Shown here piece by piece: positions 1 through 11,373 of a stretch of DNA of 64,000 bases. The DNA lies in contig JACEEZ010002650.1 of NCBI GenBank assembly GCA_016584305.1, positions 601,473 to 665,472 on the forward strand, written 5' to 3'. How positions within the stretch are numbered: position 1 is the first letter of the stretch; each line of letters opens with the position of its first letter. This DNA is from Chionoecetes opilio (Eukaryota > Arthropoda > Malacostraca > Decapoda > Majidae). Below the pieces are notes generated by a model. That model ran no database searches. It worked only from the letters and a program-made list of their open reading frames with translations, and had not been told where the DNA came from. Both the position numbers and the translations under genes were made by a program.

Positions 1-670
1 AAATCCGGTAAACTCTCATTCAGATCACGACTTCTACAGCGATTTATTAGAAAGTTCGTTAACTCAGCATGTTCACAAACCCACGAGAGGTGACAACATG
101 TTGGACCTTGTTTTCTCGACAAATGCTGATTTAGTAAAGAATGTGAATATTGGCTCTGAATTTGGCACTAGCGATCATAGAATTGTGTCCTTTGATATAA
201 ATCTCGAAGTGTACAGAGAAAGCGTTAGCGACGAACAAATTTTCCTGTATAAGCAAGGTAACTTTGAAAGACTTAGGACGATTCTGTCAGAAACAGATTG
301 GAGCGTGCCAAATCAATCTAATATAGACGAATCATGGGGGATATTTAACAATATCTTGAACAATGCTGTAAAGTCTTTTGTTCCAGTCGGTAAAAGATGT
401 CCATGTAAAAATAAAAATAAACCCAAGTGGTGGAACAGACAAATCGAATCTGTGCTTTTACAGAAAAAACGGGCCTACCGTAAATACATGTCATCTCAAA
501 ATGAAAATGATAAGATAGAGTTCGAAAGACTACGGCGCGATACAAAAAAGTTGATAAAGAAAAGTAAGAAAGATCTTGAATTATATATTGCAAGTATTAG
601 TAAATTGAACCCCAAAGAATTTTTCAGTTACATGCGCAAGAAGAAAGTTATCACAGCGAACACAGGCCCA
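1..670 (+). mobile_element. Non-LTR retrotransposon fragment (CR1/L2-like), endonuclease C-terminus to RT linker
   Basis: An open frame runs from base 2 and stays retroelement-like to about base 667. It begins with the end of an apurinic-type endonuclease (DNMLDLVFST, then SDHRIVSFDI, where the SDH is the usual catalytic-domain ending). It continues into the Lys/Arg-rich linker seen before the reverse transcriptase (KPKWWNRQI, KKRAYRKYMSS, LNPKEFFSYMRKKK). The reverse transcriptase itself is missing: sequence after about 670 no longer matches and the frame ends at 853. The element therefore enters from off the left edge and is cut at its 3' side. It lies in the intron just upstream of the hydroxylase exon. 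The clade is inferred from motif style only. Confidence 0.75.
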
Positions 671-879
671 CGTTGTCTTGAAAACATATATTTTTTCATA
701 TGTTATAAACATGAAAAAGGAAACATTGGAAAAACTGGAAACCGATTGGTTTCCATTTGTCACATCATCATTCACACCCAATTAAATAAACAGCGATATG
801 GAAGAAAAATAGCAGTCACAGCAGTAAAACAGCCGACATCCCTCCATACATAACTAATTGCTGCTTGTTCCCCTTACAG

Positions 880-1045
880 ACAGTGGACGTTCCAGACGCT
901 GTCCCGGCCCTACGAGGTGCACTACGACCCCTTCAGCCAGTGTGTGCACGTGCTGGACTCAGTGCACCGCCTGGAGGGCCTCGCCGCCGCCCTCAGCACA
1001 CAGACGCTCAGGCTCAACAACGCCCTCGCCAAGATGAAGTTCTAA
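880..1045 (+). CDS. Aromatic amino acid hydroxylase (probably tyrosine hydroxylase), last coding exon
   Basis: The family comprises tetrahydrobiopterin- and iron-dependent mono-oxygenases that hydroxylate Phe, Tyr or Trp; tyrosine hydroxylase makes L-DOPA for dopamine and cuticle tanning. The exon follows a pyrimidine-rich acceptor ending CCCTTACAG at 879, starts with one base of a split codon, and ends at TAA 1043-1045, encoding 54 residues. The diagnostic stretch is RPYEVHYDPFSQCVHVLDS, matching the RPF-V-Y-PYTQ-I-VLD block after the catalytic domain, followed by the C-terminal tetramerisation helix ending NNALAKMKF. The LDSVHRLEGL...LRLNNALAK pattern resembles arthropod tyrosine hydroxylase more than phenylalanine or tryptophan hydroxylase, but that choice rests on memory of the family. 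The catalytic exons are off the left edge. Confidence is high for the family and about 0.55 for the tyrosine enzyme. Confidence 0.83.
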
Positions 1046-1461
1046 AAGGCGCCCTGTGAAGATTCTGGATCGCTGGGTATGTGTGTGAATGGATGGATGA
1101 TTTGTGGATAAGGATTAAGTGTTGATGGATTACAGTTGACAGAGTGAGACAGAGTTGACAGTGTAGATAGATGAATGATTTGTGGATAAGGAAGAGGATG
1201 TGTTGATGGTTGTCAGTTGTCAGTGTGTAGAGGGATGGCTGCATTGCGGTTAAGGAGTAGGCTGTAGAGAGTAATTAGTTATAACTCACGGAATTGGAAT
1301 GAGAGGCTTATTTATTAGTATTATTTTTAGTTTAATCAATATTTTGGTTTGAGATGGTTACTAATAATTGCTGCTAGTAGTAGTTACCTTGTGATTGACA
1401 TTAACTAGTACCTGTTAGTTGGCTTACTCTAATTGCTGTATTCATTAAATTATTTGCTTTC

Positions 1462-1463
<2 letters not shown>
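1046..1463 (+). other. Probable 3' UTR of the hydroxylase gene
   Basis: Non-coding sequence follows the stop. It contains an imperfect direct duplication of about 80 bp (GATTTGTGGATAAGGA occurs near 1098 and again near 1175). An ATTAAA hexamer at 1444-1449, just before a CA microsatellite, is the best polyadenylation-signal candidate. The end of the UTR is inferred. Confidence 0.45.

Positions 1464-1533
<70 letters not shown>
1464..1533. repeat. (CA)n microsatellite, about 35 units
   Basis: Uninterrupted CA dinucleotides. Confidence 0.97.
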
Positions 1534-1534
<1 letters not shown>

Positions 1535-1894
1535 CTAATTCTCTACAGCTTTATAAAGTCACATAACTGAAGCAATTATTAACATTAGTACTATGATTGA
1601 AGATTATATAATAGTGTTATGTCATAGTGAGCAGAAGATTTCAGTGATTTTTTTATACAGGAATTACATCATGAAGTCAAAATCGCTCACTCAGTTATTT
1701 GCATTACTAGGGTTGAAAAGATGATTTAATACTGTCATGTCATAGAAGGCAGAAGTTTTCAGTGATTTTTATATACAGAAATGACATCATCGACTACTTT
1801 AGCAGCTACCCATCAAAGGTTTTGTTGTTGCCATCAAGAACCTTTATCATGATCTCTTAAGCAATATAAGATGGAAGCATTTTGAAGAATAGAG
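1534..1894. other. Intergenic AT-rich stretch with an internal 70-bp duplication
   Basis: No gene is seen. The segment at about 1605-1672 (ATGTCATAGTGAGCAGAAG ... ACATCAT) recurs at about 1735-1790 with substitutions, so the stretch contains an old direct duplication. Confidence 0.5.
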
Positions 1895-1896
1895 TA

Positions 1897-2282
1897 CTTA
1901 AACCCTCGCCTTAACGAACCAATGGGGGGAAGGAGGTGACGTTATATCCCAGGAATCCAAACTTTTCACATATAACAAACTTTGTTTGTTATACGAGGTA
2001 AAAGTTCGCTATTTCCAACCATTTCCGTGTCGGGCAACGCGGTGAGGCCCGGGAGGACGCGAGTGGAGGCGTTTACAATCGGGTGGACAAAGCCAGGTTG
2101 ATCGGCGCGCACCGCCCGGTCGGCTTTGACCTGCGTGTACATGTTCGGCCGGCCCGCCACCCAACCAAACCCCGCACTCGCCGCACTTATTCAGTAAATC
2201 CCCGCATATACCGAACTGGCAGAAAAAGTTTGTTACAGTCGAAATTCGTTATATAGGGGTCGGTAAAAGCGAGGGTTTACTG
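1897..2282. mobile_element. TA-flanked MITE, family with CAGTAAACCCTCGC termini
   Basis: The left end (CTTAAACCCTCGCCTTAACG) is inverted at the right end (GCGAGGGTTTACTG), and TA lies outside both ends (1895-1896 and 2283-2284). Internal blocks (AACAAACTTTGTTTGTTAT; GCGGGCCGGCC; ACATGTACACGCAGGT) recur in the element at 12301-13008, so this is a repeat family. Terminal sequence and the TA target suggest a Tc1/mariner-pogo-type non-autonomous element. No transposase is seen. Confidence 0.72.
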
Positions 2283-2451
2283 TATGTTGCACGTAAGCTT
2301 CAGTGTAATGCTTCATGCAGTGCCAGTATTAGTCTTTCATTGAAGCATGATCTGTCCACAGCCACCCTCGGAGGAACACACGCCAGTAAGTCACACAGAC
2401 AGGCAGGCAGGTGCCAGTGAGGCCTAAGGGGCGTTATATCTATATAGGAAT

Positions 2452-3029
2452 TACCATATTTTACGGCTTATAAGACTCACTTTTTTTCCCTAAAAAATAC
2501 TCTGAAAAATACTTGTGCGTCTTCCAAGACGAATGTTGGAATGCAACTTCCACCTTGGCAGATTGGCACCAACAGCACCACCTATCGTCTGCTGGTGTTG
2601 ATGTATCGTATGCTAGTGTTGATGTATCGTATGCTAGTGTTAATGTAACATTTACTACCAGGCTGTCACACGTATCACAAGCTAAGACTATATGAATCTG
2701 CAACCAAGACTGGCGGGAGCCGTTCCACGGCAACTTCCACCTCGGCAGATTGGCGTCAACAACGCCACCTATCGTCTGCTAGTGTTGATGCAGCATTTAC
2801 CACCAGGCTGTCACACGTATCACATGTTTTTTTCAGTCCTGGAAATTATAACCTATGGCGTATTCATCCAAAACTATTTACTTATGCTATGGGTTTACTT
2901 ATACCTTCAGACAAGATGTTTTTATATCCCTTAGATTTTTATTTTTTATATATTTTTTATAGAAATTTCTTTTCAAAATCATGGTGCATCTTCCAAGATG
3001 CAGCGTCTTATAAGCTGTAAAATACGGTA
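2452..3029. mobile_element. Non-autonomous TIR element
   Basis: The left end TACCATATTTTACGGCTTAT is inverted at the right end (ATAAGCTGTAAAATACGGTA), followed on each side by a CTTCCAAGA block. Inside there is a 21-bp direct repeat (GTTGATGTATCGTATGCTAGT and variants, about 2595-2660) and a longer internal duplication (about 2545-2680 against 2725-2825). No protein-coding capacity is recognised. Confidence 0.65.
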
Positions 3030-3136
3030 CTCAAAGTTTTCCAATGAACCTTAGGGGTGGTGAGCTGGATTTGTTATTTTGTCCATTTATGTCCATTCAT
3101 TTAACAGTGTTGTGTAGTAATGATAGGTGTGCAGAG

Positions 3137-4727
3137 CAGGCTGGGGTCCAAGTACCCGTGGTGGTACTTTAGTACAAGTACTGCTGAATGTTTCAAGTAC
3201 AAGTACAGCAGATTTGCAAGGTACTTAAGTCCAAGTCCAAGTACATGATAAGGTACTTATGTACAAGTACGTCCCTCGAGCCTAGGCGTTTAAGCACCAC
3301 ACAGAGGAAGAGGAAGGAAGGGAAATAGAAAGTAAAAGGGAGAAAAGGGGAAGGGCGGAAGTAAGGGAAAAAGGAGAGGGGAGGGGAGGGAAAGTAGAGG
3401 AGGAGAAGGTAGTGGAGGTGGAGTGAGTGTGGTGGTGGTGGTGGCTGTGTTGCTGCCTGGCTGCCACACAGGCCACCAAATAAGTGCAGGGCATTACATA
3501 GCAGAAAGTCGTCTGTCCTCACAGGGAAGTAGAACCTCAGACTGTTCTGATATGAACAGTTAATGTATGAATTAGGGAGCATGATAGGGCAGGGAATTAA
3601 GCATGTAGTGATACACAGGGTCATAGATTCAGTACTTGTTGTTTCAGCTTGAGCCTTGCCTGTACAAGCATAATGGTGAGGCTCAGCTTGATCATTGCCA
3701 CAGTCACAAAGCATAATGGTGAGGCTCAGCTTGATCATTGCCACGGCCACAAAGCATAATGGTGAGGCTCAGCTTGATCATTGCCACGGCCACAAAGCAT
3801 AATGCTGAGGCTCAGCTTGATCATTGCCACAGCCACAAAGCATAATGCTGAGGCTCAGCTTGATCATTGCCACAGCCACAAAGCATAATGGTGAGGCTCA
3901 GCTTGATCATTGCCACGGCCACAAAGCATAATGGTGAGGCTCAGCTTGATCATTGCCACAGCCACAAAGCATAATGCTGAGGCTCAGCTTGATCATTGCA
4001 CAGCCACAAAGCATAATGCTGAGGCTCAGCTTGATCATTGCCACGGCCACAAAGCATAATGCTGAGGCTCAGCTTGATCATTGCCACGGCCACAAAGCAT
4101 AATGGTGAGGCTCAGCTTGATCATTGCCACAGCCACAAAGCATAATGGTGAGGCTCAGCTTGATCATTGCCACGGCCACAAAGCATAATGCTGAGGCTCA
4201 GCTTGATCATTGCCACAGCCACAAAGCATAATGCTGAGGCTCAGCTTGATCATTGCCACAGCCACAAAGCATAATGGTGAGGCTCAGCTTAATCATTGCC
4301 ACGGCCACAAAGCATAATGGTGAGGCTCAGCTTGATCATTGCCACGGCCACAAAGCATAATGCTGAGGCTCAGCTTGATCATTGCCACGGCCACAAAGCA
4401 TATCTGAGGCTCAGCTTGATCATTGCCACGGCCACAAAGCATAATGGGGGCTCAGCTTGATCATTGCCACGGCCAACAGCAAATGCTGAGGCTCAGCTTG
4501 ATCATTGCCACAGCCACAAAGCATAATGGTGAGGCTCAGCTTGATCATTGCCACGACCACGACCATATATTTAATTAATGTAGTGGGAATAGAAGACATG
4601 TACATGGGAATAGTTTGCTGACATGTACTTGTAAAGTACATACTTGATTTTTTAAAGTACATTTGGAGTAAGTACAAGTACTCAAAATGTACTTAATTCC
4701 AATTCCAAGTCCTTGCACCCAAGCCTG
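3137..4727. mobile_element. hAT-like TIR element with an expanded internal minisatellite
   Basis: The left end CAGGCTGGGGTCCAAGTAC is matched in inverted orientation by the right end (CTTGCACCCAAGCCTG), and both subterminal regions are built of repeated AAGTACAAGTAC/GTACTT words. CAGG termini are typical of hAT elements. I do not find a convincing 8-bp target duplication. The centre is occupied by the 43-bp array. Confidence 0.55.
3645..4565. repeat. 43-bp tandem array, about 21 copies
   Basis: The unit contains AAAGCATAATGGTGAGGCTC followed by AGCTTGATCATTGCCACGGC and CAC. Variants alternate GGTGAGG/GCTGAGG and CACGGCC/CACAGCC; a few degenerate units lie near 4395-4490. Confidence 0.95.
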
Positions 4728-5029
4728 GCGTGGCACACGGCAACAGATGTATACAATTGTTTACATTTGAAAGAGGCCAAATTGTATAGTACATGTCTCA
4801 GATGTCACGTTAGCAAAGCACAACAGATAAAAACTGAGTGTAGTGTACCGAGAAGCCTGTGTGTGAAGTATACAGGTGATAGGATTTGGGCACAGGAATG
4901 CAGTGACTCAGCCTGTGCGTGTAGCCTGAGTGATGAGGTGACTGAGGGTTAGAGAAGGTGGTGGTAACAGTCATAAGGTAGTGGCAGATATAGATCGATA
5001 AGAGATAGAAATAGACAGACTGAATACTG
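4728..5029. other. Intergenic stretch, nothing recognised
   Basis: No coding signature, terminal repeat or known element is visible. Confidence 0.4.
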
Positions 5030-5686
5030 AAGACTGAATAAGAGACTGCAGGTAGTGGGAGAAATAGACAGATAAGAGACTGCAGGTAGTGGGAGAAATA
5101 GACAGATAAGAGACTGCAGGTAGTGGGAGAAATAGACAGATAAGAGACTGCAGGTAGTGGGAGAAATAGACAGATAAGAGACTGCAGGTAGTGGAGAAAT
5201 AGACAGATAAGAGACTGCAGGTAGTGGAGAAATAGACAGATAAGAGACTGCAGGTAGTGGGAGAAATAGACAGATAAGAGACTGCAGGTAGTGGAAGAAA
5301 TAGACAGATAAGAGACTGCAGGTAGTGGGAGAAATAGACAGATAAGAGACTGCAGGTAGTGGAAGAAATAGACAGATAAGAGACTGCAGGTAGTGGGAGA
5401 AATAGACAGATAAGAGACTGCAGGTAGTGGGAGAAATAGACAGATAAGAGACTGCAGGTAGTGGAGAAATAGACAGATAAGAGACTGCAGGTAGTGGGAG
5501 AAATAGACAGATAAGAGACTGCAGGTAGTGGGAGAAATAGACAGATAAGAGACTGCAGGTAGTGGGAGAAATAGACAGATAAGAGACTGCAGGTAGTGGG
5601 AGAAATAGACAGATAAGAGACTGCAGGTAGTGGGAGAAATAGACAGATAAGAGACTGCAGGTAGTGGGAGAAATAGACAGATAAAG
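5030..5686. repeat. 34-bp tandem array, about 19 copies
   Basis: The unit is GATAAGAGACTGCAGGTAGT plus GGGAGAAATAGACA, with some 33-bp units that lack one G. Long open frames on the - strand (to about 308 codons) exist only because the repeat lacks stops; they are not genes. Confidence 0.95.
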
Positions 5687-5754
5687 AGACGTCCAGATAG
5701 ACAGCCTTGCCAGCCACCAGACACCAAGCTAGGCAAGAATCACAGGCACACAAT

Positions 5755-5819
5755 AAGAAAATATAAACATAAGGAAGCAACAAGAGGCCGCGAGACCTAC
5801 ACGTGGTAGTTCCTGTCAT
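5755..5819 (-). mobile_element. LINE 3'-tail fragment (family B)
   Basis: On the - strand this reads ACAGGAACTACCACGTGTAG then GTCTCGCGGCCTCTTG and ends in TTATTTTCTTAT-like sequence. It matches the 3' ends of the LINE copies at 59126-59366, 62772-63501 and 14874-15007. Confidence 0.75.
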
Positions 5820-5833
5820 AATACCAATATAAA

Positions 5834-6325
5834 CAGAGCTGGGCAGTATTTAAATACATTTGTGTATTTAAAATGTATTTATAAATACATTGGTTGTCAT
5901 GTATTTAAATACTTTTATGAGTGATAGTATACATTGTATTTAAATACTCTTAATATAAAAATGTAAATACTTTTTTATCAGTTAATTTGGCCATAAACCC
6001 GCCCAACTATCAAGCAACCCTGATGTTACAGTGAACCAGGGTTAACACTTTCAAGGACATTTCCTTATTTTTAGGAAATTTAGGCCCGAGAAGGAAATTT
6101 CTAAGGAAACGCAAAATTTAAGGAAATCCATTTTTTTTCTGACATGTTAAAATTTGTGTATATTTAAAATGTATTTACAAATGTATTTAAATATAATTGA
6201 TGTATTTAGTATTTAAATATTCTTAAAATGTATTTAGTATTTAGTGTTTAAATACATTTCTCCCATGTATTTAGTATTTAAATACATTCAATGTATTTAG
6301 TCAATGTATTTAGTGCCCAGCTCTG
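5834..6325. mobile_element. hAT-type MITE
   Basis: Termini are CAGAGCTGGGCAGTATTT on the left and its inverse TAGTGCCCAGCTCTG on the right. They are flanked by an imperfect 8-bp duplication (AATATAAA at 5826-5833, TATATAAA at 6326-6333, 7 of 8 matching). The interior is AT-rich, with repeated AAATACATT/GTATTTA words. There is no open frame. Target size and termini fit hAT. Confidence 0.8.
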
Positions 6326-7137
6326 TATATAAACACTAGCCAGAACCTTGACAGAGCTATAGAAGCAGTGTATATATAGCGTACGTGTTTAGTGTAGTGG
6401 GAATGTGAAGGGCGAGATGGGAGGCATTAAGCGTTGATGGTCAAGAGGTGACGGTGTTGTTAGATCTGCCCCCCTAAATACTCTGTTTATTAGCATTTGC
6501 AGGTACTTTTAACTTCCTTGCAATTGTTACCTGAGCCCCCCCGTTATAGTGTGTGTGTGTGTGTAATGAGTCAACAGTATTTAGTAAGAGTATGTTCAGT
6601 TGCCAGTATTCAGTATTAGTTTCAGTATGTGAGGAGAGTACATGTTTAGGACAAATCACTTCTGTTATGTGCTATGCAGAAGATATATATAGATATATAT
6701 ATATATGATTACAGCAGCTTATATAAGGTGTATAAATGTACCGTGCATAACCAATGCTCCTCTTGTACACGAGATACCTATTACTACATTGTGGCAGTAT
6801 ATAGTGAGAAGCTATTGTTGTCTTCAGTGTTGTGCTGGCTGTCACTGAGCCAAGTGTTGTGGCCTGCGTGTGTGTCATAGGCTGCAGTGTATTATAGTTC
6901 CTGTCCTGAGAATATTATAATGTTGCAATACCCTCTTGACTCTCAATATAATCTTCCTTACCTGTCTACCATTACCCATAATTAGAGACATAACTATCTT
7001 GGTTACCAGTCTAATTTCAAACGACTTATCACAGATGGCCAACACTTTCTGTAAGTTTGTTGTTGATTTAATTTTTCAGGATCTGGCGTGAAGGGATGCA
7101 GCAGGAAACAGTGACAGTGTACAGTAGTAGTTATCAG
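6326..7137. other. Intergenic stretch without recognised genes
   Basis: Contains a short (GT)n near 6546-6563 and an ATATAT-rich tract near 6680-6710. No open frame looks coding. Confidence 0.4.
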
Positions 7138-7380
7138 TCATAAGGTGAGGTGGCCTCCCGCACCATTAGACCATTCAATGTTATCGACTGGGCAAGCGTG
7201 CAGGGTGATGGAAACGGTGCCGGTGTTGAGAAGGGGGTCGGGCTTGACGTTGAACGGGTTGCCTTGTAGGTCAGTAAGGGTGATCAGTGCACCATCCTGG
7301 GCCTCCGTGTTGACCCTTGCCAGGCGGGACCAGTCAGGGCGGGTATGGAATGACACTTTGCCGGCCTGCTGTTGGAGGCA
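7138..7380 (-). other. Coding-like segment of unknown origin
   Basis: On the - strand a frame of about 72 codons reads like a genuine protein (RPDWSRLARVNTEAQDG, then ALITLTDLQGNPFNVKP, DPLLNTGTVSI). Composition is balanced and non-repetitive. It is open from about 7356 to 7138, with related text in another frame upstream to about 7450, which suggests a frameshift. I do not recognise the family; a retrotransposon ORF1 remnant is one possibility. No splice sites were established. Confidence 0.3.
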
Positions 7381-7760
7381 TCTCTGGAAGCCTGGGTGTT
7401 ATCAGAGTAGGGGCAGAGGGAGGCATGGTGTAGGAACGGTTCCATTTTGCAGGACCAAAGAGAAAGTTGTGAGAGGAGGAAGGAAGAGTAGCAGGATGTG
7501 GCCGAGAGGCAGACACCTAGGGAGATAAGAGGCAGAAGAGAGATAGAGGGAAGGGGAAGACAGGAAAGGCCAGGCAAAATTAGTCACACCAAAAACTGAT
7601 GCCCCTCGCCGGGCTTTGAACCAGTCCCCGGGACCGACGTGCCCACAGTGACAGTGTGGCTGGGAAGTGTGAGGGGGGGGGGGGCATGTAAGGAGGGAAG
7701 GCACAGACAGGAATACATGGGACACTTCTAGTATGACCGTCCCCTTGCGGGGAGTTCTAA

Positions 7761-8546
7761 AGCCCCCTTCACACTGTGGCGACTCAGGGCCACCACAACC
7801 CAGAGACTCTTTTGTTCTGACAAGTTGACTCCCACGCTCCAAGAATGGGGGGATGATTTTTTAGTGTCTTGGTGTCGGCCGGTATGATTGCCGCTGGTCG
7901 TTGCCTGTCTGGGACATTCCTACAACTAATTACCAACTAGTCTCAAAATGAGTCAACGGTAATTTTTTTAACTGGTGCCATGTCTGCGACAACCACGACT
8001 GCCGACCCATTGGCCCACAGTCGCAGACTGTCAGCAAGACTCTGACTGTCCAGTTTGGCCAGCGAGAAAAATGAGTTGGCCGACACACTGACAACTGGTT
8101 AGCGGAAGGTCAGCGTCTAAAAATATTTAGTCTTGGGACGTGCTGCTAACTTGTCGTCAGTTAGTATCCCGACAAGGTGTTAGCCGATATTTCTGAGCCA
8201 ACAGTCGTCACGACAGTCCATCGTTAGTCTTAGGTAGTCGGCACTGATGGCTGTGCCGACAGGAAACTGTCAAAATTTGAAAAATGATCCCGACAGTCTT
8301 CGCAACTGTCCCCGACCTCAACCGGAAATGACCGTTGATCCAGACCTTTGCCCACTCTTTGTCGTGTAAGTATTCCAAGGAACACTTTCGCACCCCCTCG
8401 CAACTCCACCGTGCCCGGACATCCGCTCAGCATCCGGCGATCATTTCTAAACCTCTTTCAGACCATGCACTATCATTTCACATCAACAGCCAAGCCCTCG
8501 TGTACCCTGGAGTGATGGCCCGGAGGCAGCACAGTGTGACGGGGCT
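7761..8546. mobile_element. Non-autonomous TIR element with AGCCCC termini
   Basis: The left end AGCCCCCTTCACACTGTGGC is mirrored by the right end (CACAGTGTGACGGGGCT), with further inverted similarity inwards (CAGGGCCACCAC / CGGGCCATCAC). The interior is rich in CGACAGTC/GACTGTC words. Similar termini occur at 58298-58638. The superfamily is not assigned and no transposase is seen. Confidence 0.55.
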
Positions 8547-9705
8547 CAAGGCATGGACGTCAGGGAGAGATAGACCATCACTTAATGTCTTAGCTTTGCA
8601 TTCAAAGCCTCACAGCCAAACAGAGCAAGTGGAACAATATAGAACAAAATGACCCTTTGATAGAGTTTATTATTGTGAAAAATTTTAAAACAGATGATTA
8701 GCCATCTTACTTTCAAACAAGTGTTGGATCATTACACGTCCTTTAGGCTTTAAAAATGTTCAAACAGAAACCAGCAGCTTTGTCCATCATCCCATAACAA
8801 TTATCTAACAAGTCATTGTGGCTCATAGTAATAAAAATATCTGGTCTTACGCAAGTGAGGGAAAAACAGTAATGTCTTTTAGTATAAAAATTTGGATTTT
8901 GTGAATGTAAATCCAACCCACCACTACACTGCACACCACGGCAACACTGTGACTGTACTCTACAACGTCTGTGTTGCATGCATCTTAATGGAAAACATTT
9001 CAAAGTTTGCTTTACCACTAAAAGGTTAAACCTAAGCTTATAAACAAGGCAACATAGGATAAATTGAGCACCTGCTAAGAGTCCCGGGAAAATAGTTTAA
9101 TCCGAGACACCACTTGGTCACAACATTGTGTCGACAGGAAAGGAGATGAAATAATACATGGCTGTCCAGGATGACGCAGCACAAAATGTTAACGTCTCAA
9201 TAGTTTACAGCAGCAAGCAATCAAATGCATTGAAATAGTTACCCACCCCTTATAATGACAATATAAGAATGTTGCACACTCAAATAGAAAAAGTTTGGTT
9301 AAATTTAGTTATATGCAGTAAGCATTTATGTTTTGTTCTCACCAAGACAACAAAACCTTCACCAAAACTTCGCCTTGACAAGATCCGCTACAGCCTGAAG
9401 GGGAACCATAACTTATCACAGCCTTGTTCATGTCACTAGGTGCTAGTACACTCGCCCTCTCCGGTGCTCCAGTGTTACAGTCCTGAGCCTCACAACAGCC
9501 CCCACACAGACAGAGCAGTAGTGGCTGTGTTTGGCCTTCATACTAGACTGTCACTATAACTCCCTAGACTGTATTCATTTAGGCAAGGACACTCAGGATG
9601 GCTTAGTCCCGGCGCCTCCACTTCCCCGGCGGGCTGTGTGGCTCGAAGCGGGATGATTACTATTTTAGGATTAACCTACTTGTCATATTAAGTAGTCAAC
9701 ATTAA
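8547..9705. other. Intergenic stretch without recognised genes
   Basis: AT-rich sequence with only short open frames of non-coding character. Nothing could be identified. Confidence 0.4.
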
Positions 9706-9909
9706 CCCCTTGAGACCCAGAACGTAATTTCCATTGTAATTTGGGTACCAAAAGATGATTTTTAGTGAATATTAGCAATATTTTATAGATATGACCTGTT
9801 TAGTATCCTTGTCGACTAACTAATTTGGTATATTAAGTTACTTTTCGTAATTTTATGGCTAACAACAGACAATTTTATATAGCCAAGGAAAGATCTGGGC
9901 GTGAAGGGG
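9706..9909. mobile_element. TTAA-flanked MITE (family T1), copy a
   Basis: About 204 bp, bounded by TTAA on both sides (9702-9705, 9910-9913). Ends are CCCCTTGAGACCCAGAACG and its approximate inverse GATCTGGGCGTGAAGGGG. Six other copies lie in the window. TTAA targets suggest a piggyBac-like source; this is inference. Confidence 0.8.
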
Positions 9910-9913
9910 TTAA

Positions 9914-10441
9914 ATGCTCCCCGCTATCAAGTATTTCAGCTAGCCAGCCATCGTGAGTGTCCTTGCCAAACTGAATATAGCATAGCCAGGGCACCACAGA
10001 GGGCACTGGACTGACTATGTTAAATGCTCCACTATATCTGGATAAACAAAATAGTTATAGTTCAATATCTAAACTGCCTAGAAAAATCATGTCCTTCATA
10101 ACATACCTGGTACTAGATACATAATTGTACAACTAGTCATCTTATGTACACTGACAACGGCCTCTAAGCTGCTCTGTTACAGTACAAAACCAAGACACAC
10201 GGCCCACGAGTCTCATCCTGCAGATAAACACTGATGGCACCTCTTATGGACAGCCTTGCCATGTTATTAGGATAAAAGCATTGACAGAAATCTGGCATTT
10301 GTCACGGATGCGTCAAATGCCTTAGCGTGGGTTGTCACGTCAGGGTCTTAACAGCTGCTGACCTGACACACTGGCTGTTCCTCTGTAGGTTATGTACAGG
10401 TATCAGAAAGTGCGGGGAGAGGATGAATGTGAGCATCAAGA
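9914..10441. other. Intergenic stretch without recognised genes
   Basis: No coding or repeat structure identified. Confidence 0.4.
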
Positions 10442-10674
10442 GTGTGTATTTACCTAGTTTATTTTACAGGACCTGAGCTACACTCGAAGGATCCCGTCCC
10501 CATAGCTACATTTGTATTTAGTCCCCGGCTAACACCCGGTACCCATTCACTGCTGGGTGGACAGGGGCTCAGGTTTAAGGAAACAGTTCATCTTTTTCCG
10601 TTCCGCCCGGGGATCGAACCCGGGACTTCTCGGTTGTGAACCGAGCGTGCTACCACTACACTACGGAGTACCCG
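10442..10674 (-). mobile_element. tRNA-Val-derived SINE
   Basis: On the - strand the 5' head (10674 to about 10600) is tRNA-like: A-box GTAGTGTAGTGGTAGCAC, an anticodon arm CTCGG-TTCACAA-CCGAG (anticodon CAC at 10636-10638, valine-like) and B-box GGTTCGATCC inside a 5-bp T stem. Two of seven acceptor pairs are broken. A body of about 130 bp and the tail AACTAGGTAAATACACAC follow, so this is a SINE rather than a tRNA gene. The tail matches the LINE end at 28641-28975. Confidence 0.85.
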
Positions 10675-11373
10675 GCTGGTGTGGGTGTGTGAAAAATATT
10701 GCAGAGGGTTTTGTAAATAAACTTTTTTTTCTGATCTTCTGAACTTATACTTTTTGTGTAGCTGAACTTTATTGTCTGACATTTGGTAGTCTTTGTAAAA
10801 CTGCAGTTAATTGTAAAATCCAATTTTGTTGAAAAAAAATTAACAACTTTCAAAACATTATTTAGTATATCTGGGATGTGTAGAATGCAAGGCGTGTTAA
10901 GGTGACCGAGCTGTCTGGGCTGTGTGCCGCCTATGCGTTGGGGAGAGGCATTGGGTAGTGGGTTTTCTTCATACATAAGCCTTCTAAATGCATTTGGTGG
11001 CTCAAAACCCAAAGCAGCTCGTTAACCTAAAACCTTCTTGTTACATAATTCCAAACATATAAAATGATTCCTGGAAAAGATGATATATTGTGATTAGATT
11101 TTACAACAATTGGATCTTGTAACAAAAAAAAGTGATATTTATAAAAGTGAAAAAGCACATAACAAATTCCTCTGCTATATAATCTATAAATTTAAAAATA
11201 ATCAATCATGAGACTAATTTTCTAAAGTACAAATATATGGCTACGGCAGCAAACCATCCAAATGAAACCATAGCATCTCTTACTAAGGCGGATATCATCA
11301 ACAGTCTGCCGTTGTTTGCTACACATTTCGTAACAGGCTGAGGTAGGCGTGACATTACCGCATTACCTTGACT
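10675..11373. other. AT-rich intergenic stretch between the two convergent genes
   Basis: No gene or known repeat is visible. It may include the polyadenylation region of the - strand gene, but no clear - strand AATAAA was found. Confidence 0.35.

Noticed and set aside
3193..3750. 185-codon - strand open frame with Ser/Pro/Leu-rich text
   Set aside because: Covers a purine-rich low-complexity tract and the first units of the 43-bp array inside a TIR element; no coding features.
4810..5819. Two overlapping - strand open frames of about 280-308 codons with YLSISPTTCSLLSVYF repeats
   Set aside because: They are translations of the 34-bp array; all three frames give the same repeated peptide because the unit has no stop. 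No splice or start context.
10600..10673. tRNA-Val (CAC) gene
   Set aside because: The cloverleaf is mostly there, but two acceptor pairs are broken and a SINE body and shared LINE tail follow directly.
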